From contig JAHRHA010000043.1 in assembly GCA_020027875.1 (NCBI GenBank), positions 1-43,065 on the forward strand: a DNA stretch of 43,065 nucleotides, in the 5' to 3' direction. Under the pieces are notes generated by a model. That model was not told the DNA's origin, did not search any database, and worked only from the letters and a program-made list of their open reading frames with translations. This stretch comes from Micromonosporaceae bacterium (GTDB taxonomy: Bacteria > Actinomycetota > Actinomycetes > Mycobacteriales > Micromonosporaceae). The position numbers and the translations under genes are program-made. How positions within the stretch are numbered: the first letter of the stretch is position 1; each line of letters begins with the position of its first letter. Positions 8,641-16,732 of this stretch are shown piece after piece.

Positions 8641-9903
8641 GTGACCGAAGTAATCGACGATCTGCAGTGGCGGGGCCTACTCCAGGACTCCACCGACCTG
8701 GACGAACTGCGCAAGCACCTGGCCGCAGGTCCGGTGACGTTCTATGTCGGCTTCGACCCCAGCGCGCCGAGCCTACAGATCGGCAACCTGGTGCAGGTTC
8801 TCACCGCGCGCCGACTGCAGCGCGCAGGTCACCATCCACTGCTGCTCGTTGGCGGCGCCACCGGCCTGATCGGGGACCCGAAGCAGGAGGGCGAGCGCAC
8901 GCTCAACGACGCCGAGGTGGTGGCCGGGTGGGTTGACAAGATCCGCCGGCAGGTCGAGCCGTTCTTCGATTTCGACGGTCCGAACCCCGCGACGATGGTC
9001 AACAACCTCGATTGGACCGCGCCGCTGTCGGCTATGGAGTTCCTGCGCGACATCGGCAAACACTTCCCGATCAACCAGATGCTCGCACGGGAGGTGGTGA
9101 AGGCTCGCCTGGAGTCGGGGATCAGCTTCACCGAGTTCAGCTACCAGATCCTGCAGGCGCACGACTTCTTCCAGCTGAATCAGCGCTACGGCTGCACGGT
9201 GCAGCAGGGCGGCTCGGATCAGTGGGGCAACATTCTCGCTGGCGTTGACTTCTGTCGCCGTCGCGGCGTGCGTGGGGTCCATGCGTTCGTAACACCGCTC
9301 GTCGCCCGGGCCGACGGCACGAAGTTCGGCAAGAGCGCGGCCGGCATGTCCCTATGGCTGGACCCGTCCATGACCAGTCCGTACGCCTTCTACCAGTTCT
9401 GGATCAACGCCGAGGACGCAGACATCGTTGACTACTTCAAGATCTTCAGCTTCAAGACGCGCGAGGAGATCGAGGCGGTCGAGAAACAGACCGCCGAGCG
9501 GCCGGCCGCCCGAGCCGCGCAGCGGGCCCTGGCCGAGGAGCTGACCACCCTGCTTCACGGCGAGAAGGAGTGTGCGCAGGTGGTCGCGGCGTCGCAGGCC
9601 TTGTTCGGACGCGGTTCCCTTGCCGACCTCGGGCCGTCCACGCTGCGCGCGGCGCTGTCGGAGGCGGGGCTCGTCACGCTGGCGGGGGAGCTGCCGCCGG
9701 TCGCGATCCTGCTCAAGGAGTCCGGCCTCGTGTCGAGCCTGAATGAGGCGCGCCGCACGATCGCCGATGGCGGCGCCTACGTCAACAACGATCGGGTCAC
9801 CGACGCCGAGGCGGTGGTGGACCGCTCGGCGTTGTTGCACGGGAAGTGGCTGGTCCTGCGGCGGGGACGGCGCAACGTCGCCGGCGTCGAACTCACCCCC
9901 TGA
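8641..9903 (+). CDS. tyrS: Tyrosyl-tRNA synthetase
   Basis: This class I aminoacyl-tRNA synthetase charges tRNA-Tyr. Visible are FYVGFDPSAPSLQIGNL (the HIGH-like region), GGATGLIGDP, YQILQAHDFFQL, QQGGSDQWGNI, KFGKS (the KMSKS equivalent) and a C-terminal S4-type RNA-binding domain from about residue 350 (LVSSLNEARRTIADGGAYVN). Length (420) is normal. GTG 8641 is chosen because the family begins at TEVIDDLQWRGL; ATG 8623 is an in-frame alternative. The first residue of the usual HIGN motif is Gln here. Its position after mpg matches the M. tuberculosis order. A hairpin repeat 45 bases downstream may end transcription. Confidence 0.95.
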   Translation: MTEVIDDLQWRGLLQDSTDLDELRKHLAAGPVTFYVGFDPSAPSLQIGNLVQVLTARRLQRAGHHPLLLVGGATGLIGDPKQEGERTLNDAEVVAGWVDKIRRQVEPFFDFDGPNPATMVNNLDWTAPLSAMEFLRDIGKHFPINQMLAREVVKARLESGISFTEFSYQILQAHDFFQLNQRYGCTVQQGGSDQWGNILAGVDFCRRRGVRGVHAFVTPLVARADGTKFGKSAAGMSLWLDPSMTSPYAFYQFWINAEDADIVDYFKIFSFKTREEIEAVEKQTAERPAARAAQRALAEELTTLLHGEKECAQVVAASQALFGRGSLADLGPSTLRAALSEAGLVTLAGELPPVAILLKESGLVSSLNEARRTIADGGAYVNNDRVTDAEAVVDRSALLHGKWLVLRRGRRNVAGVELTP

Positions 9904-9948
9904 CCGCTTGACCCGCTGCCCTACCTGCACCCCACCCCTAAACTGGCC

Positions 9949-10022
9949 GATCATGACCTCCAGCTCCAGGTCATGATCGACGCCTTTTCACGACGGTCCC
10001 ATCATGATCACGGCGATCTTGG
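9949..10022 (-). repeat. Dispersed hairpin repeat family 1, copy A
   Basis: Read on the reverse strand this matches copies B (24973) and C (25580). It opens with CCAAGATCGCCGTGATCATGAT, then has a short variable segment containing CCGTCGTGAAA, then GATCATGACCT paired with AGGTCATGATC. The stem (9949-9959 with 9968-9978) is a perfect 11 bp with an 8-base loop, 6 bases longer than in B and C. It follows the tyrS stop and could serve as a terminator. Confidence 0.8.
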
Positions 10023-10340
10023 AGCGGGCCGCGGGCACGGATACCCGCCAGCGCCTGAACGTTGGATGACTCGCGGGCAGCGCGCACCGAGAAACATCCA
10101 AAATCGCAGAGGTACGCCGCTGTCGTGGCGCGCAGCTCCTGGGTTCGCGGTGGGTGGTCACCTAGGCTCGGGACAGCCGATGCGCGTCCGCCGCGAGGGC
10201 CACGGCCCCGTCGACCGTCGGGCTCTGAGCGTCGTCGCGGGCCGCGATCGGGTGCGCAGCGCCCCGCTCTCGTCCCCCCGTGATGAGAGCCGTGGGTATT
10301 GGTGGCACGGGCGCAATCTCCGTCGGGAAGGATTGGGCTT
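10023..10340. other. Intergenic region upstream of TPR gene
   Basis: This gap of 318 bases has no recognisable gene. In M. tuberculosis the lipoprotein gene lprJ occupies the equivalent place; nothing like a lipoprotein signal is readable here. It presumably holds the promoter of the TPR gene. GGAAGG ahead of GTG 10341 is the only clear signal. Confidence 0.4.
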
Positions 10341-12701
10341 GTGAACACAGAATCGACGAACGACGGCGAGGGCGCTACCGAGCGCGGAGCAGGACGCGAT
10401 CGTTCGGATCGGCCTCGCTCGAGCGATGGGCACGGAAAGCCCGCGGGCACTGGGCACCGCCGTAGCAACGCCGACCGTCAAGGCTCGTCGGGGCGGGCCC
10501 GCCCGGCCGGCTCGGAAAGTCGCCGGTCGAGGGATGGTTCGTCGTCGCGCGATCGAGGCGGGTATGACCGCGGCCGAGGTGGCGATGACCGTTCCGGCGG
10601 AGGTGGATTCAGCGATCGGCGGACCGGCTCGGACCGGACCAGGTCTGACCGGACCGGCTCGGACCGGGCCAGGACTGACCGGACCGGCTCGGACCGGAGC
10701 AGGTCGGATCGATCCCACGACCGAGGTGCGAGGGCTGAAGGCGACGGCCGCAGGGCCGACCGCGTACCGGATGACCGCCAGGGCCGGAGTGGCTTCCGCG
10801 ACAGGGCTGGTGACCGGGACGGCTACCGGGACCGGACTGGCGGCGGGGACCGCGGCGGCTACCGGGACCGGACTGGCGGCGGCGACCGCAGTGGGTACCG
10901 CGACCGGTCCTCCGGCGGAGACCGCGGGGGCTACCGGGATCGGGCTGGCGGTGGCGACCGGCGTGAGCGGCCCACGGGCGATCGGGGTGGGTCTCGTGAT
11001 CGGACCAGTGGCGGCGATCGAGGTGGGTTCCGGGACCGAGGCGCGGGCGGTGATCGGGGTGGGTCCCGTGATCGGCCCAGCGGTGGTGACCGGGGCGGAT
11101 CGCGGGACCGCGCAGGCGGCGGGTACCGCGACACAGATCGAGGCGGTTACCGCGACCGGTCCAGCGGCGGTGACCGTGGTGGATTCCGGGACCGGGATCG
11201 TGACCGGGGAGCTCATGGCGACCGTCCGGTCAGCGGAGACCGCGGGGGTCCGCGTGACCGTCCCCGCACCGGAGACGGTGACCGCCGAGGATTCCGGGAT
11301 CGGCCGACCGGCGATCGCGGTGCACCGTTCCGGGATCGGGAAGCCGGTCGTGGTCGAGACACTGGAGGCTCGCGCGAGCGCGACGCTGGCGGGTTCCGTC
11401 CCCGCGAGAGTGGGTTCCGTCCCCGCGACGGCGAGCGTGAAGGTGCCCGCGACCGGGACCGTGATGGTGTCCGAGACCGCGAGCGTGGCGGGTTCCGTCC
11501 CCGCGATGGCGCGCGCGGGGGATTCCGCGATCGCGCGGGCGGCGGGTTCCGCGATCGTGAAGGTGGCGGATTCCGGGAGCGCGACAGGTCTCGTGACCGG
11601 GCGGCTGGTGACCGGCCGGTTCGCGACCGCGCGGACGAGGATTTCGCACCACGGCTGCCCCGCGAGTCGGACGGTCCAACACTGCCGGAGGACCTGGACC
11701 CGCGAAGCCTCGATGGCGAGGTCCGCGATCAGCTGCGGGCACTGGCCAGGGGCGTTGCCGAGCAGGTCGCGCTCAGGCTGGTCGCCGCCGGCGAACTGAT
11801 CGACTCCAACCCGGAGACCGCGCTCGCCCACACGCTTGTCGCGCGACGGCTCGCGTCGAGGATCGCGGCGGTACGCGAGGCGGTCGGGCTGACGGCCTAC
11901 CGGGCCGGACAGTGGCAGACCGCGATCGGAGAGTTGCGGGCATACCACCGGATGACCGGCCGGCAAACCCATCTGGCGGTGCTGGCGGACTGCGAGCGGG
12001 CCCTTGGCCGATCGGAGCGGGCGGTCGACATGTTCCGCGCCACGGACCGCGACCAGCTCTCCCCGGAGGAGGCGATCGAGCTGCTCATCGTTGCCGCCGG
12101 AGCTCGCGCAGACCTGGGTCAACGCGATGCCGCGGTGGCGATGTTGCAAGTACGTGAGCTGACCTCCGACGAGCCGTGGGTAGCGCGCCTGCGGTACGCA
12201 TACGCGGACGCGCTGCTAGCCGTGGGCCGCAACGAGGAGGCTCGGGAGTGGTTCGCGCGAGCAGCCGAAGTGGACGAAGACGCGGCCACCGACGCGGCCG
12301 AGCGTCTGCTCGAACTCGATGGTGTCGTTCTCGACGACCCGGATGAGGACGACGACTTCGACGCCCTGGAGGAGGACGAGGACGAGGGCGCCGACGATTC
12401 GGAGGAGGAGGACGACGCCGACTTCGACGACGAGGGCGAACTCGACGACGACGCCGACTACGAGGAAGAGGATGACTACGAGGAAGGGGACGAAGTCCAG
12501 GACGACGAGGACGAAGACGACGAGGACGAAGACGACGAGGACGAAGACGAGGACGACGAGGATGAGGTCGACGAGGATGAGGTCGACGAGGATGAGGACG
12601 ACGAGGATGAGGACGAGGACGTAGCCGAAGAGGACGACGAGGCCGCTGCCGACGCGGACACCGGTGAGCCGCCCGACAAGCCGGAACCCACGGCGCCGTG
12701 A
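10341..12701 (+). CDS. Arg-Gly-Asp-repeat / TPR / acidic-tail protein
   Basis: This protein of 786 residues has three contrasting parts. Residues 1 to about 440 are low-complexity, made largely of degenerate GGDRGGYRDRT-type units rich in Arg, Gly and Asp. Residues about 449-665 are helical and TPR-like (LALRLVAAGELIDSN-type helices, ETALAHTLVARRLASR, YRAGQWQTAIGELRAYHRMT, GRNEEAREWFARAAEVD). Residues 666-786 are almost pure Asp and Glu. The TPR part sits where M. tuberculosis has the 250-residue TPR protein Rv1691, so the flanking tails are additions. GTG 10341 is chosen for its GGAAGG ribosome site; the stop overlaps the next start (GTGA). Function is unknown. A scaffold or RNA-binding condensate role is only a guess from composition. 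Confidence 0.85.
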   Translation: MNTESTNDGEGATERGAGRDRSDRPRSSDGHGKPAGTGHRRSNADRQGSSGRARPAGSESRRSRDGSSSRDRGGYDRGRGGDDRSGGGGFSDRRTGSDRTRSDRTGSDRARTDRTGSDRSRSDRSHDRGARAEGDGRRADRVPDDRQGRSGFRDRAGDRDGYRDRTGGGDRGGYRDRTGGGDRSGYRDRSSGGDRGGYRDRAGGGDRRERPTGDRGGSRDRTSGGDRGGFRDRGAGGDRGGSRDRPSGGDRGGSRDRAGGGYRDTDRGGYRDRSSGGDRGGFRDRDRDRGAHGDRPVSGDRGGPRDRPRTGDGDRRGFRDRPTGDRGAPFRDREAGRGRDTGGSRERDAGGFRPRESGFRPRDGEREGARDRDRDGVRDRERGGFRPRDGARGGFRDRAGGGFRDREGGGFRERDRSRDRAAGDRPVRDRADEDFAPRLPRESDGPTLPEDLDPRSLDGEVRDQLRALARGVAEQVALRLVAAGELIDSNPETALAHTLVARRLASRIAAVREAVGLTAYRAGQWQTAIGELRAYHRMTGRQTHLAVLADCERALGRSERAVDMFRATDRDQLSPEEAIELLIVAAGARADLGQRDAAVAMLQVRELTSDEPWVARLRYAYADALLAVGRNEEAREWFARAAEVDEDAATDAAERLLELDGVVLDDPDEDDDFDALEEDEDEGADDSEEEDDADFDDEGELDDDADYEEEDDYEEGDEVQDDEDEDDEDEDDEDEDEDDEDEVDEDEVDEDEDDEDEDEDVAEEDDEAAADADTGEPPDKPEPTAP
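10790..11220 (+). repeat. Coding tandem repeat, about 33-bp period
   Basis: Within the TPR-protein gene, imperfect units of about 33 bases encode GGDRGGYRDR(T/S)G. Recurrent DNA blocks such as GGCGGCGGGGACCGCGG and TACCGGGACCGGAC are seen. Units drift in length (30-36 bases) toward both ends, so the limits are approximate. Such DNA can expand or contract. Confidence 0.75.
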
Positions 12702-13774
12702 GTCTCGCCGGCGGTTACGAGTTAGTGATCTTCGATCTCGATGGCGTCGTGTACCTCGGCACGGAGCCCATCGCCGGCGCCGCCGAGTCGATCAGGACGC
12801 TTGTGGACAGTGGGACGCCGGTCGCGTACGTCACCAACAACGCGTCCCGTAGCACGGAGGAGGTCGCGTCGCTGCTGAGGTCAATGGGAGTACCGGCGGG
12901 CGCGGACGAGGTGCTCACGTCGGCGCGGGCCGCGGCCGAGATGTTGGCCGCCGATCTGCCCGGTGCGGCTCCTGTCCTCGTCGTCGGCGCTACGGCGCTG
13001 CGTGACGAGATCCGGTCGGTCGGGCTGACGCCGGTCTACGGCGCCGCCGAACGACCGCTCGCGGTGGTCCAGGGCTACGGCCCAGACGTGGGGTGGGCTG
13101 AGCTCGCCGAGGCATGCGTCGCGATCCGGGCCGGGGCCCGCTGGGTCGCGACCAACACCGACCCGACCCTGCCATCGCCTCGCGGTGCGTTGCCCGGCAA
13201 CGGGAGTCTGGTGGCCGCGCTCACGACCGCGCTCAGCGGTCGCACACCGGACACTGTCGTCGGCAAGCCTCATCCGGCCCTGTTCGAGGTCGCGGCCCAG
13301 CACTGGGGCGTGCGGCGGGTTCTCGTTGTCGGTGACCGCCTGGACACTGACATCGAGGGCGCGGCCCGGGCCGGGATGGATGCCATGCTCGTACTCACCG
13401 GAGTGAGTACGGCGGCGGATGTCCTTCGAGCCGCCGCGCACGAGCGACCAACCCACATCGCGGCCGACCTCGGGGCACTGGCTGAACCCGACGACGCCTC
13501 TCGCGTACGGCATTGGGACACAGTGGAGGCTCGCGCTGGGCAATGGCGGGTGACGCACGATGGCGACCGGCTAGTCCTAGCAAGCGATGACGGCGCGGCC
13601 AGCGCCGCGACACGACACCCGGCGGACGCGGTCCGCGCACTGGCGGCCGGAGCCTGGGCTCATCCGGATTGGACGGGTATCACGGCGGAGGGCACGGCCG
13701 CAGAGCGCGCGCTTGAGGTCCTTGGCCTGGACCGCTTCGCCGGGTGGTCGATCAGAGCAGTTTCCGCAGCTTAA
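12698..13774 (+). CDS. HAD-IIA phosphatase (Rv1692-like)
   Basis: This 358-residue NagD-type haloacid dehalogenase phosphatase starts at GTG 12698, coupled to the TPR gene by GTGA. The nucleophile motif is FDLDGVVYLG near residue 10. The second motif is AYVTNNASRS, the Lys motif is VVGKPHPALF, and the Mg-binding motif is VVGDRLDTDIEGA. The C-terminal 100 residues are an extra domain, as in the M. tuberculosis protein at this locus, Rv1692, known as a glycerol-3-phosphate phosphatase of phospholipid recycling. The same substrate is plausible but not proven. The last 23 bases overlap the convergent SCP2 gene. Confidence 0.88.
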   Translation: MSLAGGYELVIFDLDGVVYLGTEPIAGAAESIRTLVDSGTPVAYVTNNASRSTEEVASLLRSMGVPAGADEVLTSARAAAEMLAADLPGAAPVLVVGATALRDEIRSVGLTPVYGAAERPLAVVQGYGPDVGWAELAEACVAIRAGARWVATNTDPTLPSPRGALPGNGSLVAALTTALSGRTPDTVVGKPHPALFEVAAQHWGVRRVLVVGDRLDTDIEGAARAGMDAMLVLTGVSTAADVLRAAAHERPTHIAADLGALAEPDDASRVRHWDTVEARAGQWRVTHDGDRLVLASDDGAASAATRHPADAVRALAAGAWAHPDWTGITAEGTAAERALEVLGLDRFAGWSIRAVSAA

Positions 13775-14087
13775 GCAGATCGGTGACGCCCGCCTTCACC
13801 GACACTCTCCCGGACGCCCAAGCGCCGGCGAAGTTGAGCTCGCCGGCGACCAGGGCGAGCAGGTCGTCGCCACTGAGGGAGAGCCGGATCTGCGCCCTCG
13901 GGTCGTCGCCGTCGGAGATGTCCACGATGGTGCCGCCGCGGAGCCGCCCATGGAAGTAGACGTCGAGGTCCCGGATGTGGCAGGCGAGCGACCGGTCGAG
14001 GTTCACCCGCGCGGCCGCATCCGGGTCGGCGCCGAGCCGCGCCGCGAGGTCCAGCAGTGCCTGGCGACACTGGTCTACCGTGGCCAT
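13752..14087 (-). CDS. SCP2-like sterol-carrier domain protein
   Basis: This 111-residue protein has the SCP2 fold pattern: an amphipathic N-terminal segment, FHGRLRGGTIVDISDGD, then AQIRLSLSGDDLLALVAGELNFAGAWASGRVSVKAG, the most conserved stretch. Such proteins bind lipids or other hydrophobic ligands; the ligand here is unknown. ATG 14087 is chosen for the GGAGGT site just upstream. It is on the strand opposite the surrounding operon and overlaps the end of the HAD phosphatase gene tail to tail. Confidence 0.75.
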   Translation of the reverse strand: MATVDQCRQALLDLAARLGADPDAAARVNLDRSLACHIRDLDVYFHGRLRGGTIVDISDGDDPRAQIRLSLSGDDLLALVAGELNFAGAWASGRVSVKAGVTDLLKLRKLL

Positions 14088-14222
14088 CGCACCTCCACGC
14101 GTTGTCCTGGGTGGGATTCGCACCCGACGTGCCGCACGGTACCGCACGGCCGTGCGGTCGCGGGCCGGTAGCGTGAGGTGGTACGGCGTCGAATCTGTCA
14201 GGGATCAAGGAAGGAATGCGCG

Positions 14223-14759
14223 ATGCAGGAGGCACTACGGACGTACCTGGAGTTGGCCATGGGCATCACCGATGCATCCCGCAAGAGGGTGAAGAAGGTG
14301 GTCAAGGACGCGGTCGGCAAGAGCGGTGTCACCGCCGACCAGGTCAGGACGATGACGGGTGATCTTATGGCGGCCAACACGGCCAACCGGGAGGCCCTGG
14401 CGAAGCTCGTGAAGTTCGAGGTGGACCGGGCGCTCGGCGTGGTCGGCCTAGCCACCGCGGAGGAGGTCAGCGAGCTGACCGGGCGGGTACGGGACCTGGA
14501 GCGTCAGCTTCGTGAGGCGCGGGCGGCCGCACCGACCAAGGCCGTACGAGCCAACGCGGTGCCCGCGAAGAAGTCCGCGGCCAAGAAGGCCGTGGCTAAG
14601 AAGACCGCCGCAGCGACGAAGACCGCGCCGGCCAGCAAGGCATCGCCGGCGAAGACAACGGCAAAGACTACGGCGAAGACAACGGCGAAGACTACGGCGA
14701 AGACAACGGCGAAGAAGTCGGTCGCCAAGAAGGCTCCCGCGAAGAAGGCTCAGGCGTGA
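14223..14759 (+). CDS. Phasin-like protein with Lys/Ala/Thr histone-like tail
   Basis: This 178-residue protein has a helical N-terminal half (YLELAMGITDASRKRVKKV, then LVKFEVDRALGVVGLATAEEV and a short coiled coil) resembling the phasin domain of PhaF/PhaI. A strongly basic tail from about residue 105 consists of AKK and TTAK units, like bacterial histone-H1-like proteins. PhaF-type proteins tether polyhydroxyalkanoate granules to DNA, but no polymer synthesis gene is in the window. A general nucleoid role is equally possible. ATG 14223 has AAGGAAGG upstream. The stop overlaps the next start (GTGA), placing it at the head of the tlyA-nadK operon. Confidence 0.65.
   Translation: MQEALRTYLELAMGITDASRKRVKKVVKDAVGKSGVTADQVRTMTGDLMAANTANREALAKLVKFEVDRALGVVGLATAEEVSELTGRVRDLERQLREARAAAPTKAVRANAVPAKKSAAKKAVAKKTAAATKTAPASKASPAKTTAKTTAKTTAKTTAKTTAKKSVAKKAPAKKAQA
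14656..14715 (+). repeat. 12-bp tandem repeat coding TTAK
   Basis: Five units of ACNACGGCNAAG encode TTAK five times in the basic tail. Alternating units share synonymous changes (acaacg and actacg), suggesting a 24-bp unit was duplicated. The tail length may vary between strains. Confidence 0.75.
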
Positions 14760-14947
14760 CCGCCCCGGACGACGACTGGGCGCCGGTCAACGTCGACCAG
14801 ACGGCGGGCAATGGGCATCCCCGCATCGATGAGACTCTCGCCGCACTGGCCGCAGCGCGGGACGCCCCACCCGCGGTCCAGGTGGCGCCGCTGACGGAGG
14901 CCCACCGGACGCTGCGGGAGACCCTCGACTCCATCGGCGACGTCTGA
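14756..14947 (+). CDS. Small conserved protein (Rv1693 position)
   Basis: This 63-residue soluble acidic protein has GTG 14756 overlapping the preceding stop, and tlyA starts 5 bases after its stop. M. tuberculosis has a protein of similar size, Rv1693, between the HAD phosphatase and tlyA. I see no motif beyond a helical segment (DETLAALAAARDAPP) and a second one near the end. The conserved place and tight coupling support a real gene. Function is unknown. Confidence 0.7.
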   Translation: MTAPDDDWAPVNVDQTAGNGHPRIDETLAALAAARDAPPAVQVAPLTEAHRTLRETLDSIGDV

Positions 14948-14951
14948 GCCG

Positions 14952-15746
14952 ATGGCGCGCCGTAACCGCCTCGACACCGAGCTCGTTCGCCGCGGTCTGG
15001 CCCGCTCGAGGGAGCAGGCCGCCGCTCTCGTCGCGGCGGGACGGGTCCAGGTGCGCGGGGCGCGCGCGAGCAAGGCGGCGGCCATGGTGGACCCCGCCGA
15101 GGCGGTACGGGTGATCGAGGCGGAGGGCGACGAGTACGTCTCCCGGGGCGCACTCAAACTCGCCGGCGCGCTAGGGACCTTCCGCTCCCTACGGGTCGAG
15201 GGTCGTCGCTGCCTGGACGCCGGCGCGTCCACCGGTGGCTTCACCGACCTGCTGCTACGCCGCGGCGCGAAGAGCGTGGTGGCCGTGGACGTCGGGTACG
15301 GCCAACTCGCCTGGCCATTGCGCAATGATGCCCGGGTGACGGTGCTCGAACGGACCAATGTGCGGTCGTTGATCGCCGAGGCGATCGGCGGGCCGGTCGA
15401 TCTCACGGTCGCCGACCTCTCCTTCATCTCGCTGCGCCTGGTCCTGCCGGCGCTGGCGGCGTGCACGGAGCCCGATGGCGACCTCGTCCCGATGGTGAAG
15501 CCCCAGTTTGAGGTTGGGCGCGACCGCGTGGGTACGGGTGGGGTCGTGCGCGATCCCACGCTGCGCGCGGAGGCGGTACTTGGCGTGGCAAGCTCCGCCG
15601 CGACGCTCGGGCTAGGCGTCGCCGGCGTGGTCGCTAGCCCCCTGCCCGGGCCGTCGGGCAACGTGGAGTTCTTCCTGTGGCTGCGCCGGGGCGAGCCCGG
15701 CGTGGACGAGGCGGCGGTTCGCGCGGTCTGCGGGGATGTGTTATGA
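14952..15746 (+). CDS. tlyA: rRNA cytidine-2'-O-methyltransferase TlyA
   Basis: This 264-residue protein has an S4 RNA-binding domain (residues 1-62, RLDTELVRRGLARSREQA) and an FtsJ-like methyltransferase domain. Motifs are SRGALKLAGAL, the SAM loop CLDAGASTGGFTDLLL, VDVGYGQLAW, DLSFISLRL and VKPQFEVGRD. TlyA proteins methylate 16S C1409 and 23S C1920 (E. coli numbering), which makes ribosomes sensitive to capreomycin and viomycin. ATG 14952 follows the small gene by 4 bases. Its end overlaps nadK (ATGA). Confidence 0.93.
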   Translation: MARRNRLDTELVRRGLARSREQAAALVAAGRVQVRGARASKAAAMVDPAEAVRVIEAEGDEYVSRGALKLAGALGTFRSLRVEGRRCLDAGASTGGFTDLLLRRGAKSVVAVDVGYGQLAWPLRNDARVTVLERTNVRSLIAEAIGGPVDLTVADLSFISLRLVLPALAACTEPDGDLVPMVKPQFEVGRDRVGTGGVVRDPTLRAEAVLGVASSAATLGLGVAGVVASPLPGPSGNVEFFLWLRRGEPGVDEAAVRAVCGDVL

Positions 15747-16672
15747 GCCGGACCGCGCTCCTGGTCACGCACACCGGGCGCCGCGACAGCACCGAGCACG
15801 CCCGAACGGTCGCCGGCGATCTGATCGAGGCGGGCTTCACGGTGCGGGTTGTCGCGGATGAGGCAGGCGATCTCGGCCTGCCCGGTGTGGTGCCAGTGGC
15901 GGGACCGGCGGCGGCCGAGGGCGCGGAGTTGGTGTTCGCCCTCGGCGGTGACGGCACGCTGCTGCGGGCCGCCGAGCTCGCCCGTCCGGCCAAGGCGCCG
16001 TTGCTGGGCATCAACCTTGGCCGGGTCGGCTTCCTCGCCGAGGCGGAGATCGGCGACCTCGACGCCGCGGTGCGCCACGCGGTCGCGCGGGAGTACACGG
16101 TGGAGGAACGACTCACCGTCGACGTCACGGTCGCGCACCATGGCGCGATCGTGGCCGAGTCGTGGGCGCTCAATGAGGCGAGCGTGGAGAAGGGCGCGCG
16201 GGAGCGCATGCTCGAGGTGCGCGTCGATGTGGACGGGCGGCCCTTGTCCCGATACGGCTGCGACGGCGTCATCTGCGCCACGCCGACCGGCTCGACTGCG
16301 TACGCCTTCTCCGCCGGCGGTCCGGTGGTGTGGCCCGGGGTGGAGGCGTTGCTGCTCGTGCCCATCTCGGCCCACGCCCTGTTCAGTCGCGCTCTGGTGA
16401 CCGCGCCATCGTCCATTATCACAGTGACCGTTGACCCGCACGCGCCCGCCGCGGTGCTGTTCTGTGACGGCAGGCGCGTGTTCGACGTCCCGCCGGCAGG
16501 CGTCATCACGGTCCGGCGCGGCGAGCTGCCCGTACGGGTTGCCCAGCTGCGACCGCGGCCCTTCACCGACCGGCTCGTGGCGAAGTTCGCGCTGCCCGTC
16601 GCCGGCTGGCGAGCGAACTCCCACGACTCTCCCGAGCCCCACGACACCCAGACGGCGCCCCGTTTGTCCTAG
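15743..16672 (+). CDS. nadK: NAD kinase
   Basis: This 309-residue ATP-NAD kinase makes NADP. The diagnostic GGDGT motif is at about residue 70 (FALGGDGTLLRAAE), followed by GINLGRVGFLAE, ALNEASVEKG and CDGVICATPTGSTAYAFSAGGP. ATG 15743 overlaps the tlyA stop. In most actinobacteria recN follows directly. Here the next gene, steA, begins only 60 bases downstream and no recN sequence is present. Confidence 0.94.
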   Translation: MSRTALLVTHTGRRDSTEHARTVAGDLIEAGFTVRVVADEAGDLGLPGVVPVAGPAAAEGAELVFALGGDGTLLRAAELARPAKAPLLGINLGRVGFLAEAEIGDLDAAVRHAVAREYTVEERLTVDVTVAHHGAIVAESWALNEASVEKGARERMLEVRVDVDGRPLSRYGCDGVICATPTGSTAYAFSAGGPVVWPGVEALLLVPISAHALFSRALVTAPSSIITVTVDPHAPAAVLFCDGRRVFDVPPAGVITVRRGELPVRVAQLRPRPFTDRLVAKFALPVAGWRANSHDSPEPHDTQTAPRLS

Positions 16673-16732
16673 GCGGCGGAGTACGGGAGTCGCGACCTCA
16701 CCCGCCCCGAGGAAGTGCCAAGATGGTTCCCG

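Noticed and set aside
10426..11799. Second forward open frame (457 codons) inside the Arg-Gly repeat region
   Set aside because: It is a shadow of the repeat (Ala-Thr-Gly rich). It ends within the true gene, and the TPR and acidic domains exist only in the other frame.
10158..12149. Long open frame on the reverse strand (663 codons) opposite the TPR gene
   Set aside because: It arises from the GC-rich repeat codons of the forward gene. Its translation is Pro/Ala/Val repeats without domain features, and it has no ribosome site.
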